48,142 bases of DNA, from the NCBI GenBank assembly GCA_900538385.1, contig UWSO01000017.1:1-48142 (forward strand). Direction: 5' to 3'. Source of the DNA: an uncultured Porphyromonas sp. GTDB lineage: Bacteria; Bacteroidota; Bacteroidia; Bacteroidales; Porphyromonadaceae. Position numbers and translations under genes: made by a program. Within the stretch, counting starts at the first letter, position 1, and every line of letters starts with the position of its first letter. The notes under the pieces are model-generated. The model was not told the DNA's origin, did no database searches, and saw only the letters and a program-made list of their open reading frames with translations. Of the stretch, positions 1 to 8,476 are shown one piece after another.

Positions 1-34
1 GATCTTCCACGGAGGATTGTTCTATTTCCTCCAT
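1..34. repeat. possible end of a dispersed stem-loop repeat element
   Basis: The first 34 bases contain TTCCACGGAGGA followed by TTTCCTCC. This resembles the end stem-loop of the repeat element near 12543-12576, which has CTCCACGGAGGAA and TTCCTCGGTGGAG. Only the edge is visible, so this may be the tail of another copy cut by the window boundary. Confidence 0.3.
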
Positions 35-134
35 TTCCCGAGATCCTTCATTAAGACGTAGGTAAACCTACCCCGTATAATGCGTCAGCCCTGGGAGGTA
101 ATTTGAGGTGATCAGTCGTATCATCAAAAAGCAG

Positions 135-142
135 TATATTTG
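135..142 (+). promoter_or_regulatory. candidate -7 promoter element TATATTTG
   Basis: TATATTTG fits the Bacteroidetes -7 consensus TAnnTTTG and lies about 155 bases upstream of the first DUF1573 gene. I see no well-spaced -33 TTTG, so this is a weak call. The remaining bases from 143 to 297 would form a long leader with no recognisable riboswitch or ORF. Confidence 0.35.
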
Positions 143-297
143 CAGTGTGTAGGTTGTGTCCACTGTGTTCAGTTGCTAGAGCGGCTGGCTCTGGATGACC
201 TACTAGGTGGGGCTTATGGCGCTGAGTAGCTTACCAGATGGTCATAGTGCTGTAGCCGTACCGATGATATAGAGTATAAATCTTAAACTACAAAGTT

Positions 298-699
298 ATG
301 AAACGCATTGCAATCCTTACAACAATCCTCCTACTCTGTGCTACGCTAGCTGGAGCTCAGAACAAGGAGACCTCTAGCAAGCAGTCTGGTCCTCAGATTA
401 CAGCTACGGAGACAGAGTTTGACTTTGGCACCATCAAGGAGGTTGATGGCCCCGTGAGTCATACCTTCACGGTCAAGAACACAGGTACAGCTCCGCTCGT
501 GCTCACACGTGTTGTGGCCTCTTGTGGCTGTACGAAGCCTGAGTTCGAGACAGCGCCTATCGCTCCGGGTAAGAGCACGACGATCAAGGTGACCTACAAT
601 CCTGCAGGACGCCCTGGACAGTTCGTCAAGACCATCTCTGTCTATAGCAATGGCAAGGATGGTAGCTACATCCTACGCATCAAGGGTATTGTCGAGTAA
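298..699 (+). CDS. DUF1573 family exported protein (short form)
   Basis: The 133-residue product starts with a basic, hydrophobic signal peptide ending near AGAQ and then has a single immunoglobulin-like DUF1573 domain. Visible family marks are FDFGTI near residue 41, the conserved SCGCTKP near residues 75-81, and TYNPAGRPG. It is probably periplasmic or on the cell surface. DUF1573 proteins are abundant in Bacteroidetes and their biochemical role is unknown. The next gene encodes a longer protein whose N-terminal domain is clearly related, so the pair looks like a tandem duplication. Family assignment is firm; function is not. Confidence 0.85.
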   Translation: MKRIAILTTILLLCATLAGAQNKETSSKQSGPQITATETEFDFGTIKEVDGPVSHTFTVKNTGTAPLVLTRVVASCGCTKPEFETAPIAPGKSTTIKVTYNPAGRPGQFVKTISVYSNGKDGSYILRIKGIVE

Positions 700-821
700 T
701 CGCATACTACAGAGAGATCATCTATAGTCACTTGATGCAGCATACGCTACCGCCCCAGAGCCTTCACCACGAAGGCGGTGGGTGGAGGAGCGTACCTCAA
801 GCGAACGAAGATAGATAGTTT

Positions 822-1919
822 ATGGCTACAAGAAGAATGGTAGCTCTCCTGCTCTGCCTCGCTACTACCCTATGTGTGGTGCGAGCCCAGCAGCGTGGGG
901 AGATGATCGACTCGCTCTCAGCGATCCACAACTTCGGCACGATTGCTGAGGAGCGAGGAACGGTGTCGCACAGCTTCACCTTGCACAACGTCTCTGACCA
1001 GCAGATGGTCATACTGCGTGTCAATACGGATTGTGGCTGTACGACGCCTACGTACGATCGTACCGCTGTAGCTCCTGGTGACTCGATACCGATCTTGATC
1101 ACCTACAATCCGCTGAATCGTCCTGGCTCTTTCGTTAAGTACACGCGTGTCTACACTTCCGTAGATCCGAGTAAGCCTGTCAAGCTGACGATCAAGGGAA
1201 ATGTAGCTACACTGGGTAGACCGACCCCAATGAGTGCACGCTACCAGCAAGAGATCGGTGCGCTGCAGGTGAGTAATCTCTTTTTGGACTTCCCATTGCA
1301 GCCTGCTGGCGCAGAGAATACGATTCGCCTGATGCTCAATAATCCGACGGGACAGCCGCTAGAGGTGTCGCTGGATACGCTTCCCAGCTTTCTCACGAGC
1401 AGTCTACGTCACGCCACATTGGCGGCTTATGAGCCTGAAGAAATCTTTCTGACGGCGCACACTGATGGATCGGTGGCTCCGGGCATTCACAAAGGGTGGA
1501 TAGGGATCACCGTGCGAACGCAGGACGGTGAGCCAGACCTCTCGGGTGGCGTGATGGTACGTCTGGTGATGCCCCCCAGCTTTGTCAAGGACGCTGCAGC
1601 ACCGATTGCTGAGCTGAAGACCTATCAGCGTCTTACAGATATAGCTCCAGAAGAAACGGTCTATGAGGGGACGGTCGCACTAAAGAATGATGGTGACGCA
1701 CCGATGCATATCTACTCTGCCGAGAGCAATACAGCCTTCCTAACCATCTCCGATTACCCCGAGACGATCGCACCTGGTGCCAGTGGCGAGATACGTTATC
1801 AGCTTAAGCTAGAGGGCGAGGATCGCTCTCGTGGAGCTCTCAAGGCAAACTTTGACCTCCTGCTCAATGATCCGAACGCTCCACTACGCAACGTCTTGAT
1901 CGTCATCCCTAAGCTGTAG
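822..1919 (+). CDS. DUF1573 domain-containing exported protein (long form)
   Basis: The 365-residue product has a signal peptide ending near VVRAQ, an N-terminal DUF1573 domain with HNFGTI, DCGCTTP and TYNPLNRPGSF, and a long C-terminal part that looks like further beta-sandwich domains. A second motif of the same style, KNDGDAPMHIYS, appears around residue 289. The domain aligns along its length with the preceding 133-residue protein. It is probably periplasmic or surface exposed. The gap to the previous gene is 122 bases with no strong terminator, so co-transcription is possible. Its function is unknown. Confidence 0.82.
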   Translation: MATRRMVALLLCLATTLCVVRAQQRGEMIDSLSAIHNFGTIAEERGTVSHSFTLHNVSDQQMVILRVNTDCGCTTPTYDRTAVAPGDSIPILITYNPLNRPGSFVKYTRVYTSVDPSKPVKLTIKGNVATLGRPTPMSARYQQEIGALQVSNLFLDFPLQPAGAENTIRLMLNNPTGQPLEVSLDTLPSFLTSSLRHATLAAYEPEEIFLTAHTDGSVAPGIHKGWIGITVRTQDGEPDLSGGVMVRLVMPPSFVKDAAAPIAELKTYQRLTDIAPEETVYEGTVALKNDGDAPMHIYSAESNTAFLTISDYPETIAPGASGEIRYQLKLEGEDRSRGALKANFDLLLNDPNAPLRNVLIVIPKL

Positions 1920-1932
1920 CGCTCAGCTAGCC

Positions 1933-1967
1933 CTCTAATCTCTAACTTCTAATCTCTAACCTCTAAA
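1933..1967 (+). repeat. tandem heptamer array (YTCTAAY x5)
   Basis: Five consecutive 7-base units are visible: CTCTAAT, CTCTAAC, TTCTAAT, CTCTAAC and CTCTAAA. The array ends seven bases before the meaB start codon. The same heptamer recurs at 5412-5439 (inverted), 5479-5513 and 32419-32453. Confidence 0.9.
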
Positions 1968-1973
1968 TCCCTC

Positions 1974-3077
1974 ATGCTCACAAACGATCATCCTGAGAAT
2001 GACCCTCGCTATGCGGGTCTCAAGGTGAATAAAGGGGTCTCTGCCCAGCCTATGGTCAATCCTTATCTGCGCCAGCAACGGGTGCAGCGTGAGGACTATC
2101 CCGCTGAGCGCTATATCGAGGAGATCTTGGCAGGCAATCGCACTTTCCTGGCTCGTGCCGTGACGCTCGTCGAGAGTACACGTCATGATCACCAGCTCAA
2201 GGCACAGCAGATACTGGAGGGGTGCCTGCCTTATAGCGGGCGGTCGATGCGTGTCGGTATCACTGGTGTGCCTGGAGCGGGCAAGAGTACATCGATCGAT
2301 GCCTTCGGCATGCACCTCATCAAGCAGGGACACAAGCTGGCTGTGCTGGCTATCGACCCTAGTAGTGAGATCTCTAAGGGAAGTATCCTAGGCGACAAGA
2401 CCCGTATGGAGCGCCTCTCACGTGAGGAGCGTGCGTTCATCCGTCCTAGTGCTAGCAGCTCTTCGCTGGGTGGTGTGGCGCGCAAGACGCGTGAGACCAT
2501 TATTCTCTGTGAGGCAGCTGGCTTCGACACGGTCTTTGTCGAGACGGTGGGGGTAGGGCAGAGTGAGACGGCTGTGCACTCGATGGTCGACTTCTTCCTC
2601 CTCATCCAGCTAGCGGGTACAGGCGATGAGCTACAAGGCATCAAGCGCGGTATCATGGAGATGGCCGACGGCATCATCATCAATAAGGCTGATGGCGACA
2701 ATGTAGACAAGGCTCGTCTAGCTGCGCAGCACTTTCGCAATGCGCTGCAGCTCTTTCCCGCTACGGAGTCGGGTTGGGAGCCGAAGGTGTTGACTTACTC
2801 AGGTCTGATGGGCATAGGCATCAAGGAGATCTTTGATATGATCGATGAGTATCGCCAGACGAGTAAGGAGAGTGGCTACTTTGACTATAATCGTCGTCGC
2901 CAGGAGAAGTGGTGGATGTACGAGACGGTCAATGAGGAGTTGCGTCGCTCCTTCTACGACAATGAGCAGGTCAAGCAGCTCCAAGAGTCGATAGAGCACG
3001 AGGTCCTGGAGAATCGCATCACCCCCTTCGTGGGTGCGGGACGGCTCCTAGAGGCTTTCTACCAATCGCTGAAGTGA
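1974..3077 (+). CDS. meaB: MeaB/ArgK-type P-loop GTPase (methylmalonyl-CoA mutase chaperone)
   Basis: This 367-residue G3E-family GTPase has the Walker A motif GVPGAGKST near residues 97-105, the switch motif ETVGVGQSE and the guanine-specificity motif NKADG. Members of this family load and protect the B12 cofactor of methylmalonyl-CoA mutase, which serves propionate/succinate metabolism. The length is normal for the family with a modest N-terminal extension. The mutase genes are not in the window, so the partner is inferred from the family. The start is the ATG directly after a heptamer repeat array, leaving almost no room for a normal Shine-Dalgarno sequence. Confidence 0.92.
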   Translation: MLTNDHPENDPRYAGLKVNKGVSAQPMVNPYLRQQRVQREDYPAERYIEEILAGNRTFLARAVTLVESTRHDHQLKAQQILEGCLPYSGRSMRVGITGVPGAGKSTSIDAFGMHLIKQGHKLAVLAIDPSSEISKGSILGDKTRMERLSREERAFIRPSASSSSLGGVARKTRETIILCEAAGFDTVFVETVGVGQSETAVHSMVDFFLLIQLAGTGDELQGIKRGIMEMADGIIINKADGDNVDKARLAAQHFRNALQLFPATESGWEPKVLTYSGLMGIGIKEIFDMIDEYRQTSKESGYFDYNRRRQEKWWMYETVNEELRRSFYDNEQVKQLQESIEHEVLENRITPFVGAGRLLEAFYQSLK

Positions 3078-3118
3078 TGTGATCTGGGTGCAGACTTATA
3101 ACTTATACAACATATAGT

Positions 3119-3451
3119 ATGATGGCAGACTTAGACTTTGAGCAGATCGATCGGAGTGCGATCCAGTACCTGCGTGAGCATCTAGATCCTTCCTTTATCA
3201 AGGAGTATGATGATGACGAGATCTTTCTCTATGTGATGGATCTCTGTGATGAGTACTCTGAGGGGATGGATGACGAGGAGGGCTTTCTCGACATAGATGA
3301 GATGGCAGACTTTGTCTCTGGTCGTCTGAGCCAGGATATGGGTGTCAAGATGCACGAAGATGATGCGTATGACCTGATCTCCACGCTCTACGACTACTAT
3401 GCTGAGCAGGGGCTAGTCGACATCCTCGATGCCGATGAGGATCAGGAGTAA
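3119..3451 (+). CDS. small acidic hypothetical protein
   Basis: The 110-residue product is rich in Asp and Glu and has no signal peptide or membrane segment. It opens with two adjacent Met codons (3119 and 3122), either of which could start translation. It appears to be a compact helical cytoplasmic protein; stretches such as EYDDDEIFLYVMDLCDEYS look amphipathic. It lies 41 bases after meaB and 19 bases before trmB, so it is probably co-transcribed with them. I do not recognise a named family. Confidence 0.75.
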   Translation: MMADLDFEQIDRSAIQYLREHLDPSFIKEYDDDEIFLYVMDLCDEYSEGMDDEEGFLDIDEMADFVSGRLSQDMGVKMHEDDAYDLISTLYDYYAEQGLVDILDADEDQE

Positions 3452-3470
3452 TCGATGCTGAGGCACGCCT

Positions 3471-4265
3471 ATGGCTAGACGTAAGCTGGAGAAATTTGCC
3501 GATCTGCATAGCTATCCCAATGTGTATGAGTATGGCTATGCAGAGCTTTCTTCTCCTAAGGTGGCGGAACAAATAGCTGGAGGGTGGAGCGAGCGAGCCT
3601 TTGATGCGGATCGCCCGCTCATCTTAGAGTTGGGCTGTGGGCGAGGCGAGTATACGGTCGCACTGGCCCAGCAAGATGTGACGCACAACTATATTGGTGT
3701 GGATCGCAAGGGAGCCCGCATGTGGCATGGTGCCACAGAGGCTCTAGAGAGAGGTCTCTCCAACGCAGCTTTCCTACGTACCGATATCAATCTCTTGCCA
3801 CTAGCCTTTGCTCCAGGCGAGGTGAGTGAGCTGTGGATCACCTTTCCCGATCCGCAGATGAAGCGTACACGTGCTAGACTCTTGTCATCGGCTTTTTTTG
3901 CCAGTTACAATCGCTATCTCAAGCCTGACGGGCTGGTGCATCTTAAGACGGATAGCACCTTCCTCTATGAGTACACGCTGAGCCTGCTGGAGGTGAATGG
4001 GATTGAGCCTATTGTGGCTCTGCCTGACCTTTACCAAGAAGAGCAGGTGCTGACGCAGTATGGCATACCACGTATCCTGACTCACTATGAGAAGCAATGG
4101 CTCGGGAGGGGTAAGGAGATCAAGTATATCCGACTTGCGCTACCGGTGCGGGAGCAGTGGCTGGAGCCCGCGTGTGAGCCCGAGCATGACGACTATACCA
4201 GCTGGTCGCAGGTCCCTGGAGGACTCTTGCATCAAGTGGAGCAAGCCTTTGCTCAAGAGGAATAA
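3471..4265 (+). CDS. trmB: tRNA (guanine-N7)-methyltransferase
   Basis: The product (264 residues) is a class I SAM-dependent methyltransferase of the TrmB family, which makes m7G46 in the variable loop of tRNAs. The SAM-binding motif LELGCGRGE is near residues 52-60, followed by GVDRKGARMW and the family signature WITFPDPQMK, in which the usual DPWPKKRH is replaced by a DPQMKR variant. A C-terminal stretch after about residue 215 extends past the usual core. It sits between the acidic small protein and mrp in a closely spaced forward run. Confidence 0.9.
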   Translation: MARRKLEKFADLHSYPNVYEYGYAELSSPKVAEQIAGGWSERAFDADRPLILELGCGRGEYTVALAQQDVTHNYIGVDRKGARMWHGATEALERGLSNAAFLRTDINLLPLAFAPGEVSELWITFPDPQMKRTRARLLSSAFFASYNRYLKPDGLVHLKTDSTFLYEYTLSLLEVNGIEPIVALPDLYQEEQVLTQYGIPRILTHYEKQWLGRGKEIKYIRLALPVREQWLEPACEPEHDDYTSWSQVPGGLLHQVEQAFAQEE

Positions 4266-4293
4266 AGCTCAGACCCAAAAACAGAAACAAGAT

Positions 4294-5409
4294 ATGAATA
4301 GCTATACAACCGAGCAGGTACTCGATGCGCTGCGTAATGTGCGCTACCCTGGTACGGGTACAGACATTGTCTCTTCCGGCATCGTGACAGACGATATACA
4401 GATCGAGGGGCGCCAGATCTCTCTGACGCTACACTTTCCCCGTGTGCGAGACCCATTTGCTCGCTCTGTGGTCAAAGCGGCTGAAACGGCCATCCTCACC
4501 TTCCTCGATGCAGAGGCAGATGTGGCGGGGCGTATCAAAGCAACTTTTAGAGAGGAGCCTGAGCAGCCGGAGGTGGAGAATCCGCTTCCGATGGTCTCTA
4601 ACACCATCGCCATCTTCAGTGGCAAGGGGGGCGTGGGCAAGAGTACGGTCACGAGTAATCTGGCAGTTGCCTTAGCTCGTCAAGGGTATAAGGTAGGGCT
4701 CCTCGATGCCGATATCTATGGTCCGTCGATGCCGAAGATGTTTCACTGTGAGGATGCTCGTCCTGTTGCTGAGGAGGTGGACGGCAAGGACCGTATCGCA
4801 CCGATTGTCGTGACGGAGGGTATTAAGATGCTCTCGATCGGCTTCTTCGTGAGTCCTAACCAAGCGCTCCTATGGCGCGGTACGATGGCATCGAATGCGC
4901 TCAAGCAGCTCCTCACGGAGGGGCACTGGGGAGAGCTCGACTACCTACTCATTGATATGCCTCCTGGTACGGGCGACATAGCTCTGACGTTGGTGCAGAC
5001 GCTACCGCTCACGGGCGCTATCGTGGTGACCACACCGCAAGAGGTGGCGCTTGTGGATGCGATGAAGGGGATCAACCTCTTTCAGACGGATCCTGTCAAT
5101 GTGCCCATCCTCGGCTTGGTGGAGAATATGTCTTGGTTTACGCCAGCCGAGTTGCCCGACAATAAGTACTACATCTTCGGTCGTGACGGCGGTAAGCGGT
5201 TAGCCGAGCAGTTTCACATCCCGCTCTTGGGTCAGCTGCCACTTGTGCAGAGTGTCTGCGAGGCTGGTGATGCAGGAGAGCCGATAGCAGCTCAGAGTGA
5301 CCAGGTGATGAGCCACTACTTCGCAGAGTTAGCCACGGCTGTGACGGAGCGCGTGCAGGAGAGACTGACGGTAGCTCCCGCCACAAAGAGGGTACATGTG
5401 TCGCATTAG
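4294..5409 (+). CDS. mrp: Mrp/ApbC-type iron-sulfur carrier ATPase
   Basis: The product is a 371-residue P-loop ATPase of the Mrp/NBP35 family, which carries or assembles Fe-S clusters in the cytoplasm. An N-terminal MIP18/DUF59-like domain spans about residues 5-90. It is followed by the deviant Walker A SGKGGVGKST (109-118), the LLDADIYGPSMPKMF segment, and IDMPPGTGD. Many Mrp proteins have a C-terminal CxxC after NMSxF, but here the segment reads NMSWFTPAELPDNKYYIFG with no cysteine pair. I chose the ATG at 4294 rather than an upstream in-frame codon inside trmB because the MIP18 domain begins there and the gene then starts just after trmB. Confidence 0.9.
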   Translation: MNSYTTEQVLDALRNVRYPGTGTDIVSSGIVTDDIQIEGRQISLTLHFPRVRDPFARSVVKAAETAILTFLDAEADVAGRIKATFREEPEQPEVENPLPMVSNTIAIFSGKGGVGKSTVTSNLAVALARQGYKVGLLDADIYGPSMPKMFHCEDARPVAEEVDGKDRIAPIVVTEGIKMLSIGFFVSPNQALLWRGTMASNALKQLLTEGHWGELDYLLIDMPPGTGDIALTLVQTLPLTGAIVVTTPQEVALVDAMKGINLFQTDPVNVPILGLVENMSWFTPAELPDNKYYIFGRDGGKRLAEQFHIPLLGQLPLVQSVCEAGDAGEPIAAQSDQVMSHYFAELATAVTERVQERLTVAPATKRVHVSH

Positions 5410-5411
5410 AC

Positions 5412-5439
5412 TTTAGAGATTAGAAGTTAGAGATTAGAC
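5412..5439 (-). repeat. tandem heptamer array, inverted orientation (x4)
   Basis: Four units (TTTAGAG, ATTAGAA, GTTAGAG, ATTAGAC on the + strand) are the reverse complement of the YTCTAAY heptamer. They start two bases after the mrp stop codon and face the five-unit array at 5479-5513, so the transcript of this gap could fold into a long imperfect hairpin. Confidence 0.85.
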
Positions 5440-5478
5440 CTCTTCTCGTATCCTTGGGGATTAACCCTAACGCCTAGC

Positions 5479-5513
5479 TTCTAACCTCTAACCTCTAATT
5501 TCTAATCTCTAAC
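5479..5513 (+). repeat. tandem heptamer array (YTCTAAY x5)
   Basis: The units are TTCTAAC, CTCTAAC, CTCTAAT, TTCTAAT and CTCTAAC, with degenerate continuation to about 5530. A TATCTTTG promoter element follows at 5547, an arrangement repeated at 32419-32465. Confidence 0.9.
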
Positions 5514-5546
5514 TTCTCCTCTAGCCTCTATTTTCGCGGGAAGTAG

Positions 5547-5554
5547 TATCTTTG
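5547..5554 (+). promoter_or_regulatory. -7 promoter element TATCTTTG
   Basis: TATCTTTG is an exact fit to the Bacteroidetes -7 consensus TAnnTTTG. It lies 21 bases upstream of the start codon of the DUF6242-like lipoprotein gene. No convincing -33 box is visible; its position is filled by the degenerate end of the heptamer array. Confidence 0.6.
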
Positions 5555-5575
5555 TCTTCATATCAATGATCCTAT

Positions 5576-6946
5576 ATGATTCGCACCATACAATCTCTCC
5601 ATAGATACCTACTTCTCGCTGTAGCTCTGCTACCGCTCATCAGCTTGCCCTCCTGCCAGCGTAAGTCGCTTGTAGAGGATGTCCAGGTAGAGAGCGTCCT
5701 CATCTCAGAGCTCAAGATGAGTGATAAGGCACTCCCTGAGCTGGAGAAGACACTCTTCTCTATAGACCAGCGCAAGGGACTGATATACAATGCTCGTCCG
5801 CTACCTAAGGGAACTAAGATTGGGACGGTCAAGCTACAGATTACAGCTTCTCCGGATGCACTGCCTAAGGTCTATGTCGGGGGTGTCGAGCAGCCCTCTA
5901 TGTCAGGTTTGGATACACTCAACTTGTCTAAGCATGCTGAGGGTGTGCGCATCGTGATGCAACATCGCAACAACGCTTCCCTGACTAAGGAGTATCAGCT
6001 CAAGATAAATATCTACGATCGTGATCCCTACACCCACACCTGGACGAAGTCCGCACATCCAGCGCCAGCCACGGCGACGAGTGAGGACATCGTCTTGAGT
6101 CGTCTTGTGGACAATGGTGAGGCTTATTACTACTTTGTCCGTACCGCTACCGAGAAGCATCTATGGCGCGCCTCTCACAAGGAGCCTGAGCTATGGCAAG
6201 AGGTGACGATACCTAAGAAGCTGGACTCACCCGTCGTAGACATTGTGGAGCAGGGTGGCGGAGATGCGATCCTCTGCTTACAGGAGAGTGGGCAAGCAAC
6301 CATCTATGAGCATCAGGGTGCTCAGTGGAGCCAGAGCAATGCGATACCTGGCAGACCTTCTTACCTCTTGGGCAACCTATACTACAGAGGAGAGAATAAG
6401 CCTCTAGTGGCTGTGAAGGCTGTTGACGGGGTACACTTCAACAGCGAGGGGGGAATACGGGTCCCGAAGACTTTTCCTCTAGAGCAGAATGCCCGTCTAT
6501 CGCTCACCATCGAGCATCATCCAGTAGCACTCGTGATCGGAGGCTCTGTGGCAGATACCACCGCACTAGTCTATAGCACTTCCAATGGGCTCGACTGGCT
6601 CACGCCTCACGATGCTGGTGTCGTGAGCAAGATCTGGCCGAGCGACCTGCCTGGTGCTATGATCTATGAGCCAAAAGACCAGACGATACTACTAGCCAAG
6701 CCTGCAGCTCGTCCTAAGCAAGCTGAGCAGCCTGCGATGCGTGTCTACGTGTCGCTAGACTACGGCACCATATGGCAGCAGCTTACGGAAGAGTCGATAC
6801 TCCCATCGCTTTACTATGATAAGGGACAGCAACATCAGCAGGGCTTAGCACTCTATCGAGGCGATGATGGACGCATTTACCTCTTCGGAGGAATAAAGGG
6901 TGGTGCCCCTACGCTTTGGATCGGGCAGCCTATTCGCTTTCAGTAA
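5576..6946 (+). CDS. DUF6242-like lipoprotein
   Basis: The 456-residue product has a lipoprotein signal peptide with the lipobox LPSC at about residues 24-27, so it is expected to be lipid-anchored in the envelope. The N-terminal part (about 35-150) resembles the beta-sandwich start of Bacteroidales DUF6242 lipoproteins. The remainder is rich in beta-propeller-like strands ending in short Trp/Tyr repeats. It has its own promoter and lies 40 bases upstream of the DUF6089 gene that begins the envelope-biogenesis run. The family name is from recall of sequence style and is moderately sure; function is unknown. Confidence 0.7.
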   Translation: MIRTIQSLHRYLLLAVALLPLISLPSCQRKSLVEDVQVESVLISELKMSDKALPELEKTLFSIDQRKGLIYNARPLPKGTKIGTVKLQITASPDALPKVYVGGVEQPSMSGLDTLNLSKHAEGVRIVMQHRNNASLTKEYQLKINIYDRDPYTHTWTKSAHPAPATATSEDIVLSRLVDNGEAYYYFVRTATEKHLWRASHKEPELWQEVTIPKKLDSPVVDIVEQGGGDAILCLQESGQATIYEHQGAQWSQSNAIPGRPSYLLGNLYYRGENKPLVAVKAVDGVHFNSEGGIRVPKTFPLEQNARLSLTIEHHPVALVIGGSVADTTALVYSTSNGLDWLTPHDAGVVSKIWPSDLPGAMIYEPKDQTILLAKPAARPKQAEQPAMRVYVSLDYGTIWQQLTEESILPSLYYDKGQQHQQGLALYRGDDGRIYLFGGIKGGAPTLWIGQPIRFQ

Positions 6947-6986
6947 TCTTACGTCACGCTATCGGGGCTGAACTACGGATACGCAT

Positions 6987-7721
6987 ATGCAGTTAACCTT
7001 TCGTCAACCACTACTCATCACCTTGATGCTCTGCGCTGTCTCGCTGACGGCGCAGGAGTATCGCTATGAACTGGGAGGATACGTGGGTGCTGCGTCCTAT
7101 CTGGGTAATGCTAATAGACGTATCCCCTTCGTGCCGATAGGAGGAACGGGGGGGTCGGCTTTTCGTTACAATCACAACTTCCGACTAGCCTTTTCGGGTG
7201 AATTAGGCTACAGCTTCCTCCCCTTCGACTGTCGCTATGCGCAGACTGACTACCCGCAGGTTAGGGAGACGCGTCAAGCTTCTCGTGGAGCTTCTCATTT
7301 GCTAGCTCTGAACGGCTGGGTAGAGTATAACTTTGCTCACTACAGTGACAAGTTTCGCTACTTACAAACCCGCTCTCTGGTACCTTATATCGGTGCAGGT
7401 CTCAGTGTCGGGACGACTCTCGCAGCTCGCAAGATGGCTATCTTACCAGGGGCTGGTATCAAGACGGGCATCAAGTATAAGCTTCGTAATAGGCTCAACC
7501 TCATTGCTGCACTGCAAGGAATCTACTACCTGAGCTCTCATTTAGACACTCCTACCGGTCAGACTGCGTGGCTCAACAATCCCTATGGCATGCCTGTGGA
7601 CTGGATCAAGGGGGGCGATGCTACGATAGGCTTGATCGTGAGTATCACCTATGAATTTGGTAAGCGTAGTGAACCTTGCCACGGATCGGATAGCTACCCT
7701 AACTGGCAGACACCAAAATGA
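6987..7721 (+). CDS. DUF6089-like outer-membrane beta-barrel protein
   Basis: The product (244 residues) has a signal peptide ending near SLTAQ and then alternating hydrophobic and aromatic strands typical of a small outer-membrane barrel, including YELGGYVGAASYLGNANRR and repeated GxxxxYxF patterns. The position immediately upstream of uppS and bamA is the usual one for DUF6089 proteins in Bacteroidetes. Its stop codon overlaps the uppS start by four bases (ATGA), which implies translational coupling. A role in outer-membrane assembly is suggested only by its neighbours. Confidence 0.8.
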   Translation: MQLTFRQPLLITLMLCAVSLTAQEYRYELGGYVGAASYLGNANRRIPFVPIGGTGGSAFRYNHNFRLAFSGELGYSFLPFDCRYAQTDYPQVRETRQASRGASHLLALNGWVEYNFAHYSDKFRYLQTRSLVPYIGAGLSVGTTLAARKMAILPGAGIKTGIKYKLRNRLNLIAALQGIYYLSSHLDTPTGQTAWLNNPYGMPVDWIKGGDATIGLIVSITYEFGKRSEPCHGSDSYPNWQTPK

Positions 7722-8434
7722 TGAAACAGCAGACTCCTCAACATATAGCCATCATCATGGATGGTAATGGTCGCTGGGCTCAGCAACGAGGTTTGTCTCG
7801 TAGTCACGGGCACAAGCAGGGTGTCGATGCGCTAGAGAGGATTCTCACTGCTGTGGCAGAGCGTGGTATCCCATATCTGACAGTCTACGCCTTCAGTACA
7901 GAAAACTGGAATCGTCCTGAGTCAGAGGTTAGCTATATCATGCAGCTCCTTGCCGAGGGGTTGCATCTCTATACGCCACGTTTCATCGAGGAGGGCGTGC
8001 GGCTACGTGCTATTGGAGATATTGATCTACTCCCAGCCCAAATTGTGGAGCACCTCAGAGACTCCATAGAGCAGACTAAGGATGGCTCGCGGATCACACT
8101 AAGCATCGCTCTGAGTTACTCCTCCTACACGGAGATTAGTCATGCGATACGACATATCGTTGCGGATGTGCAGTCCGGACGACTCAGCAGCGATGACCTG
8201 TTGCGCCCAGAGCTGATCAATGATTACCTCTATACGAGTGGCACACCGATGCCTGATCTGCTCATTCGTACAGGTGGAGAGCAGAGACTCTCAAACTTTC
8301 TCTTACTACAATCGGCTTATACAGAGCTTTACTTCACAGACACACTATGGCCTGACTTTGATGAGGCAGCGCTGGACAAGGCGCTTGCAGACTATGCTTC
8401 ACGCCAGCGACGCTTTGGCACAGTGCCACAGTAA
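7718..8434 (+). CDS. uppS: isoprenyl transferase (undecaprenyl diphosphate synthase)
   Basis: This cis-prenyltransferase (238 residues) makes the C55 lipid carrier for peptidoglycan and glycan export. The catalytic segment IMDGNGRWA is at residues 13-21 with Asp15 at the usual place. The C-terminal signature reads LIRTGGEQRLSNFLLLQ followed by ELYFTDTLWPDF. Compared with the common RTSGE and FLLWQ forms it has Gly for Ser and Leu for Trp, both modest changes. The start codon overlaps the DUF6089 stop. It lies upstream of bamA, as in many Bacteroidetes. Confidence 0.95.
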   Translation: MMKQQTPQHIAIIMDGNGRWAQQRGLSRSHGHKQGVDALERILTAVAERGIPYLTVYAFSTENWNRPESEVSYIMQLLAEGLHLYTPRFIEEGVRLRAIGDIDLLPAQIVEHLRDSIEQTKDGSRITLSIALSYSSYTEISHAIRHIVADVQSGRLSSDDLLRPELINDYLYTSGTPMPDLLIRTGGEQRLSNFLLLQSAYTELYFTDTLWPDFDEAALDKALADYASRQRRFGTVPQ

Positions 8435-8476
8435 AAACAAAGACCCATATACATCACAGACCCATCTGATCTCCTA

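Noticed and set aside
4087..4293. Longer N-terminus for Mrp
   Set aside because: It would overlap trmB by about 180 bases and add residues unrelated to the MIP18/Mrp family.
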